Part shown: piece after piece, positions 12,021 through 25,417 of the stretch
Position numbering within the stretch: the first letter of the stretch is position 1
Layout of the letters: each line of letters starts with the position of its first letter
Source of the DNA: Punica granatum
Lineage: Eukaryota > Streptophyta > Magnoliopsida > Myrtales > Lythraceae
Direction: 5' to 3'
Assembly: GCF_007655135.1 (NCBI RefSeq)
Contig: NC_045128.1
Coordinates: 18,260,811-18,324,810, forward strand
DNA: 64,000 nucleotides
Made by a program: the position numbers and the translations under genes
The notes under the pieces: model-generated
What the model was told of the DNA's origin: nothing
What the model saw: the letters and a program-made list of their open reading frames with translations, nothing else
The model's database searches: none

Positions 12021-12570
12021 ATGATATATTCTGTTAACGACAGTCCATCGCATAAATTGCTTTGAATAGGTAAATCAATCATTTGTCCTAGAGGATCCGA
12101 CATTAATCTTCTCATACCTACTAATTGGTGTACTTGAGATGCATTTCCTCTGGCTCCCGAAAAAGACATTATATGGATTAGATTAACAAGGTCGGTCATC
12201 CTAAAATTGGGATCATTTCTTGTCGTAAATATTCACTTGTAGCATACCATACCTCAATGGATTGGCATAATTTTTCTATTGCGTGTACATTCCCATAATG
12301 ATGGTGTTTTTCCAGAGTCAAACTTTGTGGTTCAACATCTTGTACTAACAATCCATTAGAGTGTATCATTAAAAGATCATCAATCCCTAATGAAATGGAT
12401 ACAGCAGCAGGTTGCTGGAAACCCAGTGTCTTTACTTGATCCAGAATGTGTGATGTATATGCCATTTCGAAGTGATCTATTAATCTGCTAATAAGTCTTT
12501 TAATGGCAGTTCCATCTATTACTTTATTGTGAAAGACTAAATTGACTCGTTCTGCCATAAGTACCTCCAT

Positions 12571-13012
12571 ATTCTGTTGAGTGGGATTTGACAATGAGTT
12601 TGACACAATGATTGGAAAACTTACCTTTTCTCGATCTTAATTCGCATAGAAATTCAGGAACTAGGGTCCAAGTTGAACAGGAAAGACCTGAATTCACATC
12701 GGTATCATAGAATTACTTAACTTACATATGATTAGGTACTATATGAGAAGGCTCAACAACACTCTGGTATAGCTTCTTCAATTTCTTGAAAAAGAGAAAT
12801 GTTATCGACAATTGTTCGAATGATTATACAAAGAATTTCTTTTTTTACACTTCTTACTGTTAGATAGTGCTCATAAATCTCATGATAGGTACCCAAAGAT
12901 TCATAGTGAACCTCAATGGGAACTTCTCTTGAAACAATAACGCATTGATCTAGTCACCACCGGAGCCGCAAAGGACTATCTTTTTTTTCTTGTGGAGAAG
13001 CCCCAATTGCAT
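12571..13012 (-). other. Organelle-like sequence upstream of rpoC2, unassigned frame
   Basis: This is not the rpoC1 end expected upstream of rpoC2 in plastid genomes. A minus-strand frame of about 65 codons (12951 to 12753), without its own ATG, contains [20 protein letters not shown] and [15 protein letters not shown] and ends in TGA. It looks like the C-terminus of a real protein, but I could not name it. The junction with rpoC2 suggests the insert was pieced together from separate organelle segments or rearranged later. Confidence 0.5.
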
Positions 13013-16000
13013 AATACGAATTACAAAAAAAAAAGGGTTCTTTTTTTTTTTTCAAGTTATTACCATAATTTTTTTCTTTTTGATAGTGTGCGCACCCGAA
13101 CTTCATCTCGTCGGGGCACGCATGCACGAAGCCTATGCAACGCGGCTTGAGAGTGTCCACCTTCCCGGGGACGCGCGTGAGAAGGTGTCACCACTTGCCA
13201 TTTTACGACCCGAAGGTCAAGGGCCGGCAAGTTACCCGGATCTAGGGATACGAGGTACACCTAAATGCTAAGGCAATGGTCATATGGTACCGGAAATTTC
13301 GAATTCGGGGGTTCTATTACGTGTGGGCCTATATCCCGCACGCCCTTTCGGTATCCTAGTTTGCTAGGCTTGCCATTTTGTTTATTTACCACGTGATTTA
13401 GGGTTGCACTTGACTCGCCCGTTTTGACACCATAAAGTCAATGAATTGATGAAGTTGGGCCAAGGATTCGAAAGATGAGTAAGCTTGTGCGTCGAGGAAT
13501 CGGTTCACTATCTTAGCGTTACAGTTCATCGAACCGTGATGGTCGATTCCCTACGCGAACCGAAACCACGAGTATTCGAGTTTACTCATCTCTTGGTAAC
13601 AATAGACAGACTTGACCGGTTCGACACTCGAACCTCTCGCTCGTCGATTGGGGATCCTTACAAATGAATTAGTGAATGTACAGATAAAATCCTCGCAATG
13701 TTCTCTCGAATAATTATAAAGTACGACTGAATAAGTAAATGGATCCCGATCGGTTTGCATTGGGCCAATATTCCATTCCGGCTCTCCGTGTATTTTGAAT
13801 AACTGATAAATAAATTAAGGCAACGCGGGCTCGAAGAGCCAGGGGTCAGGTCCAATCGAACTGACGGTTTGCAGGAGAACCGATTAGTTCTCACTATAAC
13901 CGTTGGACCGATCAAGCTCCCGGGTGATATCTAAACACGTTTCACACATTCAATCCAAATTGCCTTCCACATAGGCCACATTTGGAGTGTGATGGTGACT
14001 CGAGGCTAGATCCCATTCCGCACTCGGGTTGCACGCGCTCAGTGAGTTAGGAGGCGTTAGATCTCGTGTTCGGTGATTTGGGGCGTTGGGCCCCGTGCAA
14101 CACGTAACCTATGGGCTCAGACCCGAACCGCGACAAATCAGCAAAAGCAAATGGAAAACAGGAGAAAACTGATAAAACTGATGGAAAAACAGACGACAAC
14201 TGACAAATATAGATAAATACAGACAAGTTGTATATTAAGTCGAATGTACGTGACTTAATCAGTTATTAACCGGGATTGATTAGCAAACAATGTATCTAAC
14301 CTAGGCCAACAAAGAGGTGGGCTGGGATGTGGTTCTAGGCCAATTAAATGTGTGAATTTGTTTTGGAACTCTATTCTGTGAGGTATCACTGCGGTTTCAC
14401 CGAATTCGCCAAACCCGTATTTTGACTCTAGATTGGAATCTAGCATTCTGCCTATCCATTATCTAATGTTTGATTAAGCCAAATGCATGATTAATCCGGT
14501 TTTTCGTGTTTTGCGACAGAAATAAAATGCTCACCACCGAATCTACAATAGGGAGATAGAAACACCAAAAGTGAACGGAATGGGCCGTGCGAATGAAACT
14601 CGCACCCGAACGGGTCGCCCTTTTCTGTCCATAGATCGAGGTGTTTCCGATTCCCTATTGCCTAGGATATCGGTGAAGCGCGGAATGACGATTATGCCCT
14701 TGATCGGTAAAATGTGTGTAGTTCACATATAAATTAAAGATCGCGTGACACGAAGAGGTCTAAAAAGGACTCGCGCGTCTCGACTCGAGCCGCCTCAAAT
14801 TGGGCCCGGACTCGAGTCATAGTACGCGAGTACTTGCTAGACACCGATTCTATTCGTGTTACACGTCTCAGTGCTTTGAAATTGTGAGCTTTTAAAGAAA
14901 ATGGCATTTTCGCCGTTCCGTGAACCATCGATGTGCTTACGAATTAGCAATCAATTTATCCAATTATTTAGTCCAAGTGATTTAATTAACCGAATGATAC
15001 GTCCCGTTTCTCCCATTTGTGAAATTATTCGGTGGTAGTGATCTTATATCGAGGAATTGTGAACTTGACGGATAATCTTCTAAAAACTAACTCTCCTAGG
15101 AGGCGGCTAGCACATGATCAACGATAAAAATGCAAAATATGAATACACTCAATTCCAAGGGACGCTTCTGAAGCAACGAAGGAGACCGTCCTAAACCCAG
15201 GAAGGGTCAAAGGGCACTCGGCCATCTCTCCAAGGGTTAGGCCGAGAGCTCTCCTTGACCCAACTTGGGTTATAGAGAGTCTCCTACGTCGATTCTAGCC
15301 GTACCTTGCATACATAATACATAGATAATAATAATAACACATATTTCGGTGAAAATGGAAGGAAATTGACGCCGCCAAGATCTCGAAATACAACCGAACA
15401 CACAAACGAACACATACAATATATATATAAAGGAATCGGTAAAACGGCGTCGATTCATGCAATGGTAAAAGAGGTCTCCTTGGACTCGTGTGGTCCAAAG
15501 GAACTCTCGGCCACATCCCCTCAAGAGTGGCCGTGAGTTTCCATGGCTCACACGGGTCAAGACGAGCTCTTCAATTCCGATCTAAATCCTTTCCCGTCAA
15601 ACTAATACATTACACGAGATAAATGACGGAAAAAAACACGGGAACCAACTAACTTCGGGGAAGGAGAGGCCACCCTAGCCTCGGGTGAGCCAAGAGAGCT
15701 CACGGGTCCTTTCCTTGGGACTAGGCCGTGGGTTCCCTTGGTTCGACCGTAGCTTATACGTCTCTCCTACCTCGATCCTAGCCATTTCCCATCACGGTAC
15801 ATACGTTATATGGACGTGCAACGTGATAAACGACGTACATTTGCATGGGAATATATAAAAACTTGAACTTGCATGCATTTTGGTTTGTTAACCACCCTAA
15901 CCCCATAACAAACAAGTATCAAAGATCCTAGCTTCGCTAAGTCGTAGAGGAGTTTTACCTAGCCTCAGAACACGAGGACAGAGTCGGAGAAGTGGCAAAG

Positions 16001-16264
16001 GGAGTCGGGAGACTCGGCTGGAACGAACAGACCCGAACCGGTGCAGTCGGGTCGACTGGCAGACCCGACTGGCAGTCTGGCTTGTCGAGGCTGTACCGGT
16101 TGATCGGGATGGAATTTTCGCTCGGGGCCAGTTGCGTTGGATTCCCAAGAGACTAAGGATCGCGCCTGTGGTGGTTTCGGGAGGAGAGCATGCGTAGATT
16201 TTCTGGAAATCAAAAACAAAGTCGGGTCAGTAAAAAAGGACAGACCCAGTCGGGTCAAAATAGA

Positions 16265-16571
16265 CCCGACTGGCACCCGATGAAGAAACGTCTCCACATG
16301 AGGCTCCCAGTGGTCTTTGGATGCAAGGTCAGTGTCATTGGGCTCCTAACTGACTGAGGATCACGGTGATAGGTGGTTTAAAGGAAGATTCAACCCGATC
16401 TGACCTGTACGTTCCTGCAAAATTCGGGTTAGAAAAGAAAACCAGAGGAACAAACCCGACTAGCACCCGATGAAGAAACGACTCTACGGGAGGCTCCCGG
16501 TGGTCTTTTGATGCAAGGTCGGTGGCATTGGACTCCTAACTGAATGACGATCACGCCTGTGGTGGTTTCAT
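16265..16571. repeat. Tandem duplication of about 190 bp (M1 LTR)
   Basis: Two related copies start at CCGACTGGCACCCGATGAAG (16267) and the similar CCGACTAGCACCCGATGAAG (16456). They share the GAGGCTCCC..GTGGTCTTT..ATGCAAGGTC core. A partial third copy ends near 16170 (GGATCGCGCCTGTGGTGGTT). Each contains the words of the cognate P1 region at 19370-19690. Confidence 0.7.
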
Positions 16572-16841
16572 GAGGATTGCATGCCTATAATTTCCTGGAA
16601 GATGCAAAGAAAACCGGTAAAAACTGGAAAGTTCCGAGAAGGGAGAAAGGAGAGAAATGGCGGAGGTGCATGGTTGAACGGCTCTCGGCACGCAACCACC
16701 TTGTCACGGGGGAGAGTGAGGGTCATGAGGAACCCTTAGAAAGTGATGGCACGACTCGCCTTAGTCGTGAGATGGAGAAGACATCGAGGAAGCCCGGGAT
16801 GCACTCGTGAAACTCGATTCTGCTCAACTCTGGAACGCGGG

Positions 16842-17220
16842 GCTGGAGGGTTCAAATGCAAAAACTAAGCTCAGAAATGGACTTAGAAGGTCAAAAACAT
16901 GTGGGATATGAAGTTTGGTTGAGTTTGCTTAAGTCGAGAGGGAAGCACTCGCTTAGAAACTGGGAAAATGCTTAAGGGACTGTTTCTGGACAGAGGTGGA
17001 AAGAGGGCTGGGAGCTTCAAATGAAAATTCTAAGGTCGTAAATGGACTTAGGAGGTCGAAAACATGGGGGATATGAAGTTTGGTTGAGTTTGCTTAAGTC
17101 GAGAAGGAAGAACTCGTCTAGAAACCGGGAAACTCCCTAGGGACCCGATTCTGAACTGGGCTGGAACTGCATGCTGGAAGCTTCAAATGCCGAAACTAAC
17201 ACCGGAAATGGACTCGGGAG
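16842..17220. repeat. Tandem repeat of about 165 bp, 2.3 copies (M1 LTR)
   Basis: Units begin at about 16842, 17008 and 17170 with GGCTGG..(G)CTTCAAATG. Each carries GAAGTTTGGTTGAGTTTGCT, except the last, which is cut by the P1 LTR at 17221. P1, P2, M2 and M3 carry this segment once. Confidence 0.7.
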
Positions 17221-20200
17221 TGTCAGCACCCCATTTTGGCTCATCAATTCAAATTACATTATTAGCAATGATCCAAGCCACGACTTGAGCAGAATACAGA
17301 AAACGGCTCGGCAGAGCAAGAAATCACTATTCATCCTCAAGTTGGCGAAATCAGGCAAATGACACATGCATATGACAGAAGGACTCTAGGGGTCATCAAG
17401 AAGCAATAGAGTGACTAGAGAGCTCAACAATGTCCGAAACCGGCATTTCCAGAGTTCACACGAACAGGCCTATTTTCCGATAGTTCGCTCGACCGTCGGA
17501 AGATAGCCAATATTGGACTTCAAAAATCCACTCCAATGCCAAACAGGTGAAAAGTGTCCCCAAAGGCGTTTTGCTAATCATCTGCTCTATACAGAACAAC
17601 TTTCTATATACAGACAACTTTTCAGTGGAAGTCCAAAAATGCCGGTTTCTCGGAGAAAAGTTAATTCCAAATATCAAATGCGGCCATGCCCCACAATCAT
17701 ACAGAGCACGAGCAGTGCTTCAGATTATCTTTTGGAAGCCATACAGACACCCTGAATGACTTCCGAACGACAAAACGGGCATACCCCTCTTCGGAAGAGC
17801 ATAACCGGAGACTGGTCTGATGAAATTACGGCAAACGAAGTTCATACCGCATTGCCCTGAAAACTCTAGCGGACATTCACAATTGGGCAAAACAGACAGC
17901 AAAACCCTTTTTAGTTTCCCGAGTAAACTCCAAGGAGCGGAAATGACCATTTTCAGTGGAAATCCATATCCGGAGGTCCTCTTTGGGGAAACTTGACGCC
18001 AAATGCTTACGTTACACAATGCTAGCCTTCTCAAGGCTCAATGTGGAATCGTCGGAATAAATCATACGACTCATCTAGACCTCCCGAGCAGTACTTTAGA
18101 GGTCTCAGATACACTTTTCAAGTCCTTGGAGGTTTGATCTCGACAAACAGAGATTACAGTAATCTCCGGAGTGCCTAAGCAACTCAGAAATCATCTTGAG
18201 AAATCCAGTTTCGGCCTCCTAGGACGTCTCCGGCCCCACGTTAGCATTACCGGCTTAAGGGATAATTGTTCACGTTGTCTGACAATTTATGTCAAAATGA
18301 CCAACGTGAGATGCAGACACAAGATATGCTGTCAGAAGCGGACAACTTCGCTCTAGTCATCTGCAATGAGCAAAACCGGCTTCCGAGCCTCATATGCTTC
18401 CGGGGCATTTCTCCATGAAAAATGCCAATCTCAGGCTCATTAAACCCGTTTTCTCGCGCATATCGACAATTCAACGTTCAATTCGAATCACGAACTTCGA
18501 ATACGCGACCAATCGAGACCCGAGCTTTCTCCCGGATTCTTCTCTTAGGCCGTGGGACCCACGGATCAGGCCTAGCCGCCCCATCCTTGCCCTAGGTGTC
18601 CTCTCTTTTGTCTTCTTCATCTCCATGAAGATAAGAAGACAACTTGCACACTTATCCCCTAAAATATCTAAGTGTTTCATTCTTGCACTCCAACTCCCTA
18701 TCAATGCTCATTAATGTTTTATCTCTTCTCCATCAATGCCACTTGCAAGAATATCTTCTTCCTTCATTAAACAAATTCGGATCTCCTAATCCATGCCCCT
18801 TAATTGCACTTTTCTCCACTTAATTGCACTTAAGCATAGCCTATATATACTTTCTAAGTCATTAACTTAAGGATACACCTTCAAGCACTCTCTCTCTAGC
18901 ATTTCTCACTCTCCAAAAGCTCTCAAACTCCATAGCAAACTGCAGCAAGCTTCAGCCATTTCCAGCAAGCAAAACCAAGCAAAACCGAGCAAAGTCTTAA
19001 GTCGGAATCCATCCCGGCTTGAATCCAAACTTTACCAAACTTCATATCCCACATTTTTTCGAGCCCCTCTATCCATTTTTGAACTTAGATTTTAAGTTTG
19101 AAGCCTCTAAGCCAGAGAACCAGCCTTGAACAAAATCTGGACAGATTTGGTCCTTCTCGGGTAAAAAATGTCAAACTGGGTTTCAAGCCTTTCCAAGTCG
19201 GTTTGAGCTACCAAAACCCATCAAACACCTCCCCACACAACCCTAGGGTGTCAAGGAGTCAAGCAATCCAAGAACAACCCGTCGGTATAACCCCAGGAAG
19301 AAGAAACAGCCCGACTGCCCAGTCGGGTCGAAATTTCTGACTGCTTGTGCGGTTTTCTTGTAGATCGGGTTGATCCAGGACTCTTTTCAGAAAACGACCA
19401 CTACAGCCACCTCCGGAGGTGAGTTAGCAGTCGGGAGCCGTTTGCCTTGCTCAAAATTTTCATCGGGAGCCTCCGTGGTGACGTCCGACCCGACTTGTGC
19501 CAGTCGGGTCCGAAATTCCAGACGTGCTCTGTTTTGGGTGATTTTTGCAGGACTGTACGGGTCGACCCGACAACTCTGGGAACAAGCGACCACCACGGTC
19601 ACCTAGAGGGGTCCCTTGGCTACCCAAGGCCGTCGACCTTGCCTCAAAATTCCATCGGGAGCCTCCGTGGCGACGTCCGACCCGACTTGTGCCAGTCGGG
19701 TTTGTCCAGCATTCCAGCCGGATCTGTTTGGTGCCATTCGGGTCTGTTCAACGGAAAACAGCCCAAACCCGACCCATCAACGGCCCAACCCGACTCTTGA
19801 AGGTCCCATCCCGCATCTCGGGACTAGGTATGACCATTCCCGACTTAGAGGAGCTAGGACTTTTACATTCTCGTTGCGTTTATGGAGTTATAAGGGGTTT
19901 ATGTATGTTTTATTTTCAAGTTTTAATCTTTATGCATTTTCCATGTTATATCATGCATATTTATCCTTGATTTATATGCTAGCATGTCGGGAAACACTTG
20001 GATCGTAGTCGAGAAGAACATCCCGACCCGGGAAAGGCAAAGAGCTGACGGGTTTCCCTCCAAGCGAGGTGACTGAATGCTCTCTTGCTCCTTTCGGGCA
20101 AGGAACGATCTTCTTGACCCGATCCAAGTTCGATTCTCTAGTTTCATCGTATTTTCTCACGTGCATGAAGTCGGTATTGTTTTATCGATTCCTTAAATAA

Positions 20201-21590
20201 CTTGTTTGTGCATGTTTCCATGTTCGAAAGCGTTATTCAAATCATGGCAATACCGACTTTCGTTTAATCGTGTCATTTATAATGTTTGTCGTTTAAGCAT
20301 GCGAGAAATGATTCGAAACAAGACGGGGAAACCTCGTGGAACCCCATTCGAGCCATGGGACCTCTCGACTATCTCCAAGGAGAAGTAACCGAGAGCCTCT
20401 TAGACTCGTACGGGTTGCATGAGGCTTCCTCTTCCCGTTTTGAGTCCGTTCTCGGCTTTCGTGTAATTTGCAATTTACATTATCGTCACAATATCGCATG
20501 AAAATGTCTTTTCAAAACAAAGCATGCATGGATTCGGGTATCGATGACTCATTCGGGTCCATTCGATTACGAGGGTAGTTTCGGTCATTGGACCAAATTA
20601 TCCTCGATCCTTATGGAATCGTCTTGGTCTTCGAGTCGCGAATCGTTTTCACAATTAATGCATTCGGCACAACCCTTAAGCATTAATCCCACAAACAGGT
20701 TAATCGGGACGCTCACATGATTAAACCCACTTCACACTGATAAGGTTTACACGAATTGGCCATTAACTGATAACTCGCGTCGATGAGTTGTCAAATGACG
20801 TTGGTGCCCTTTTCAAACTTATCAATTTCAAAACCCGAAACGCGCTGTCCGATGTAGCATGGACGTCTGAGAAGGGCTTCTGTGTCTCAACTTGAGTTTT
20901 TACCGGATTCTAGGTAGCTCAGGTCAGGATACAAAAGATCTTTCTAGATCACTTCCGGGCAGATCGACCGGTTCTTTGGCTTTTTCGGGGTTCTTGCACA
21001 ACCCTGGACGATCCAGGGAATTGGTCGACACCGACTACAGGCCGAGGTGGCCCGCACTACGATGTTTCCCCTTTTCTGAAAATAATTTTCAAATAAAGGG
21101 CAAAATCGTCTTTTCACAATTCAGCGACACCCTTAGGGTTAACATGACAGAAACACTACAGTACGGGATAAGAATGGGCTACCTGTTCAGGTGCAGGTTC
21201 ATCTGCATAGCCTTTCTTATCTAACTGATGAGTTTCTGTCATCCTAACATAGACTCGGGTAACTAGAACAGTTATCTCTGTCAGAAAACATGCAAAATGC
21301 TGATTAACCTTTCACTCGACCTAACCAAACACTAGATAATGGTTAGGAGGAATTCTAGATTCCAAATCTAGAGTCAAAACATGAGTTTGGCTAATTCAGT
21401 GGAAATTCAGTATCACAATACAGAACAACTGTAAAAGCAATTCACACACACGAGATTTGACTCTCTTTGTCAAGTTCTCAAAACAAAGCCGAATGCTAAA
21501 ACGTTGGCACGTGCTTGTTTGTCTAGGGTAGGATTTGCATGCCAAAATACCCCGGATTAACAACTTGTTAAAACACGTACACTCGATAAT
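17221..21590 (+). mobile_element. P1: LTR, right end displaced
   Basis: Starts with TGTCAGCACCCCATTTTGGC and follows the family order up to CACGTACACTCGATAAT at 21590. There the M3 LTR end (TGTACGGACC) takes over. In P2 the same place continues AACAAACACC (about 40886), so roughly 0.8-0.9 kb of this LTR is displaced by M3. It contains repeated GACGTCCGACCCGACTTGTG segments near 19482 and 19672. Confidence 0.8.
18842..18849 (+). promoter_or_regulatory. Putative LTR TATA box (P1)
   Basis: TATATATA follows the repeated TTAATTGCACTT motifs. It is followed after about 40 bp by a CT-rich stretch (CTCTCTCTCTAGCATTTC). The position matches the TATA-like motifs of the other LTR copies. Confidence 0.5.
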
Positions 21591-24379
21591 TGTACGGACC
21601 CGAATGTGGACTCTCATCGGGGCCCGCATTGCGCGCTTTTGGATCGCGCGGCTTGGGGGTGTCCACCTTCCCGTGGGGACGCGTGACGGACACGCGTGAG
21701 AGAAGGAGTCGCCACTTATCATTTTACGACCCGAAGGTCGAGGGCGGATAAGTTACCCGGGTCTAGGGGTATGGAACACCTAGTTTGTTGTTAAGGCATT
21801 GGTCTGTGCGGAACCGGAAAGTCCGTGTTCGGGGGTTCATGTTACGTGCGGGCCTATATCCCGCACGCCCTTTCGGTACTCTGGCTTGCTAGGCTTGCAT
21901 GTTTTATTATTTACCGCGTGAATTAAGCTGCACTCGGCTCGCACGTTTTGACACCGGAGATTCGATGAACCAAACGATGTCGGTTGAGAAGCCGAGAGAG
22001 AAGTAAACCCGTATGTCAAGGAGTTGGTTCACAATCTTGCGTTACAGTTCATCGAACCATGGAGGTTGGATCCCTGCGTGAACCAGAACCGCGAGTTCTT
22101 GGATTTACTTGTGTCTGGGCGAGCATCAGACCGATTCGATCAATTCGACTCTCGGACCGTTCGCTCACCGACTGGAATTCTTACAGAATAAATGCATCAA
22201 ATAGAATCCTTACAATGCTCTCAAAACAATAAATACAAATTACAAAAGGGTCGAATTCCAGTCGTTTTGCGTTCGGTTATTATTCCACTCTAACTCACCG
22301 TGAGTTTAGGGAAAAGACCGAAGAACTGAAATTCAATGGACGCTCTCGCTGAATAGGGCGTTGTACCCTGTGAGTGTTGATTAGGGTGTTGGACCCTGTG
22401 CTCGATGATTAGAGCGTTGAACCCTAATATTATTCGGCCTAGGGATCAGGCTCGACCCGCATGGCAAACAGGCGCGGAAAAATAACACGCAACATGTTAA
22501 TAACAGACAAAGTGTTTGTTGTTGTCGTGTTTACGTGAATTAATAGATTATTAACCCAGGGGTGTTTTTGCAAGCAAATGCCATATGCTAAACAATCAAA
22601 CATGTGCCAACGTTTTAGCATTCGGCTTTGTTTTGAGAACTTGACAAAGAGAGTCAAATCTCAGGTGTGTGGATTGCTTTTACAGTTGTTCTGTATTGTG
22701 ACACTGAATCACCACTGAATTAACCAAACTCGTGTTTTGATTCTAGATTCGGAATCTAGAATTCCTCCTAACCATTATCTAGTGTTTGGTTAGGTCGAGT
22801 GAAAGGTTAATCGGCATTTCGCATGTTTTCTGACAGAGATAACTGTTCTAGTTACCCGAGTCTATGTTAGGATAACAGAAACTCATCAGTTAGATAAGAA
22901 AATGCTATACAGATGAACCTGCACCTGAACAGGTAGCCCATTCTTATCCCGTACTGTAGTGTTTCTGTCATGTTAACCCTAAAGGTGTCGCTGAATTGTG
23001 AAAAGACGATTTTGCCCTTTATTTGAAAATTGTTTTCAGAAAAGGGGAAAACATCGCAGTGCGGGCCACCTCGGCCTGTAGCCGGTGTCAACCAAATCCC
23101 TGGATCATCCAGGGTTATGCAAGAACCCCGGAAAAGCCAAGGAACCGGTCAATCCGCCCGGAAGTGATCTAGAAAGATCTTCTGTATCGTGACCTAAGCT
23201 ACCTGGAATCAGGTAAAAACTCAAGTTGAGACACAAAAGTCCTTTTTAGACGTCCATGCTACATCGAACCGCATGTTTTGGGTTTTGAAATTGATAAGTT
23301 TAAAAAGGGCACCAACGTCCTTTGACGACTCGTCGACGCGAGTTATCAGTTAATGTCCAATTCGGGTAAACTTTATCAGTGTGAAGTGGGTTTAATCATG
23401 TGAGCGTCCCGATTAACCCGTTTGTGGAATTAATGCTTAAGGGTTATAGCCGAATGCATTAATTAGGAAAACGATTCGCGATTCGACGACCAACATGAAT
23501 CCATAACGATCAAGGATAATTCAGTTGAATAACCGACAATATCCTTATAACCGAATGGATCTAACTGAGTCCTCGATACATGAATCCATGTACGTTAATT
23601 TTAAAAGAGTCTTTACACGATACTTTAACATAGGAATCGTAAAGACATTGAAGTAAAAATTCACACCATCCGATAAACGAATTAAACTTGAGATAAGGAA
23701 CTCATTCTTGACCCAAGGAAGGCCAAGAAGCCCTCGGCTTCATCTTATGAAAGGTGGCCGAAGGTTCTCATGGCTCTATCCGAGTCACAAATGATTTCCT
23801 AATCGTGGTTCAATTATTTTTCGCATGCTCAAACATCAACCGTGATAAATAGCACTCCTTTTTAATAAAGCCGGCGTTATCACGATTTGTTTAGCTCATT
23901 TAAACATATAAACATTCACAAACGTGTCAATTAAGGAAAAGGATAAAATAACACCGGCTTCATGCATGCAATAATGATAAGACAAACTCGGAAGCTAGCT
24001 TGAATAGGCTAAGGAGACCGATCTTAACCCGAAAAGAGCAATTTAAGTCTCAACCCTTTCATTTAGAGAGTTGGCCGAGAATTAATTTGCCGTAGTCGGG
24101 TCGGGATAGTCTTCTTTACGATGATCCAAGCCCTTTTCCGACATGATAGCAAGTCATAAGATAGTGCACATGCATAATATAACATAAACTTGCATAAAAA
24201 TTAAATCTTGCAAATGAAACATGCATGAAACACCATAATACTCCATAGCCATGCAAAAATATAAAAAGCCCTAACTCCTCTAAGTCGAAAATGTTTTACC
24301 TAGCCTCGGAATACGAGGAAAGAGTCGGGGAAGTGTTTGAGAGTCGGATGACTCGGTGGAACCCTTAAAAGGGTATTCG

Positions 24380-25095
24380 GGTGCACGGGTGGACGTGCAC
24401 GGGCGCGGTCAAGCACGGTGATGGGCGCTGGTGGGCACGAACGGGCGCTGGTGGGCACGGGCGTGCTCGATGACGGGCGCTGGTGGGCAACGGTGACGGG
24501 CACGAGCTGCACTGGTGACGGGCACGGGTGTGCTGGTGACGGGCGCGGACGCGCTGGTGACAGGCGCGGGCGTGCTGGTGACGGGCACGGACGCGCTGGG
24601 TGACGAGCGCTGGTGTCGCTGGTGACGGGCGCGGGTGGCGCTGGTGACGGGCACGGGCGTGCTGGTGACGGGCACGGGCGTGCTGGTGACGGGCACGGGC
24701 GTGCTGGTGACGTGCACGGACGCGCTGGGTGACGAGCGCTGGTGGCGCTGGTGACGGGCACGGACACGCGAAGTGATGGGCGCGGGTGGCGCTGGTGACA
24801 GACGCTGGTGACGGGCACGGGCGTGCTGGTGATGGGCACGGGCGTGCTGGTGACGGGCGCTGGTGGCGCTGGTGACGGGCACGGGCGTGCTGGTGACGGG
24901 CGCGGGTGGCGCTGGTGACGGACGCTGGGGTGCTCGGTGACGGACGCGGGTTGCGCTCAGTGACAGACACTGGTGACGCTCGTGGGTTGCGCTCGGTGAC
25001 GCTCGGTGACGGACGCGGGTTGCGCTCGGTGACGCTCGGTGACGGACGCGGGTTGCGCTCGGTGACGCTCGGTGACGGACGCTGGTGACGCGTCA
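24380..25095. repeat. GC-rich minisatellite in the M3 LTR
   Basis: About 0.7 kb of variable units of roughly 21 bp with the core GGTGACGGGCACGGGCGTGCT. Toward 24950-25095 they become longer units with GCTCGGTGACGGACGCGGG. It corresponds to the short GC-rich patch at 9165-9250 in M2. Because there are few stops, open frames run through it on both strands (for example 24365-25096 minus); they are compositional and not proteins. Confidence 0.85.
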
Positions 25096-25417
25096 CTGTT
25101 CACCCGAGAGCTCCAACTTCACCCGAAACGACCAAAACGATGAGCAAACGACTCCAAACTAAAAAACTGGGTTCAGAAATGGAATCCTTGGGTCCGAAAC
25201 ATGTCGTCTATGAAGTTTGAAGAATTTTGGATATAAGTCGGAATAGTGCTCGCTATGGATCCCGACCTAAACTCTAAAGATATTTGGCTTGGTTTTTGGT
25301 TTTCATGAAGTTCTTTGCTTGCTGCTGGTTCCTAAGAAGTTGAGAGCATTTTCTAGAGGGTGAAACTAGCAAGATCATGTGCGCTTCATGAGTGATTAGC
25401 TTAATGACAAGTAGGCA

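Larger units (their letters stand above)
11194..12570 (-). pseudogene. rpoC2: plastid rpoC2 5' third, decayed
   Basis: Minus-strand reading from the ATG at 12570-12568 gives the start of the plastid-encoded RNA polymerase beta'' subunit. Stretches include [40 protein letters not shown] and, after a frame break near 12200, [20 protein letters not shown]. Further on are [34 protein letters not shown] and the [11 protein letters not shown] region at the M2 border. The intact gene has well over 1000 codons; here about 450 codon-equivalents remain. Damage includes frame breaks, a 27-bp tandem duplication (11967-12020), an AT expansion (11744-11779) and truncation by the M2 LTR. It cannot encode a working subunit. 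Confidence 0.9.
11194..13086. other. Organelle-derived insert between two LTRs
   Basis: Block of 1.9 kb with a base composition unlike its neighbours. It holds a broken plastid rpoC2 (11194-12570), a further organelle-like reading frame, and a poly(A)/poly(T) stretch at 13026-13078. Left of it begins the M2 LTR and right of it ends the M1 LTR. Neither junction has the polypurine tract or primer site expected of an element interior. The block is therefore best read as target DNA (a nuclear plastid insertion) that later received both elements. Confidence 0.75.
13087..17220 (-). mobile_element. M1: LTR lacking its start
   Basis: Minus-strand LTR ending in GTGCGCACA at 13087. It runs back to 17220, where the plus LTR P1 begins. 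Its first part (the TGTCAGC end) is missing, so P1 inserted into it. It parallels P-1 on the opposite strand from 13087 to about 14640. Unlike the other copies it has expanded tandem duplications in its upstream half (16265-16571 and 16842-17220). The sequence after 13087 is organelle-like and lacks a primer site, so this is probably a 3' LTR end. Confidence 0.75.

Noticed and set aside
11194..12570. Functional plastid genome segment
   Set aside because: The frame is broken, a microsatellite has expanded and the gene is cut by a nuclear-type LTR, so this is a nuclear copy and not plastid DNA.
11194..13086. Cargo carried inside one element (LTR - rpoC2 - LTR)
   Set aside because: The two flanking LTRs are on the same strand in the right order, but no primer site follows 13087 and no polypurine tract precedes 11193. 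The M2 LTR has its own primer site on its other side, so these are separate elements.
24365..25096. 243-codon minus-strand open frame with RHQHARARHQ-type repeats
   Set aside because: It lies wholly in the GC-rich minisatellite and parallel frames are open as well, so it reflects composition.
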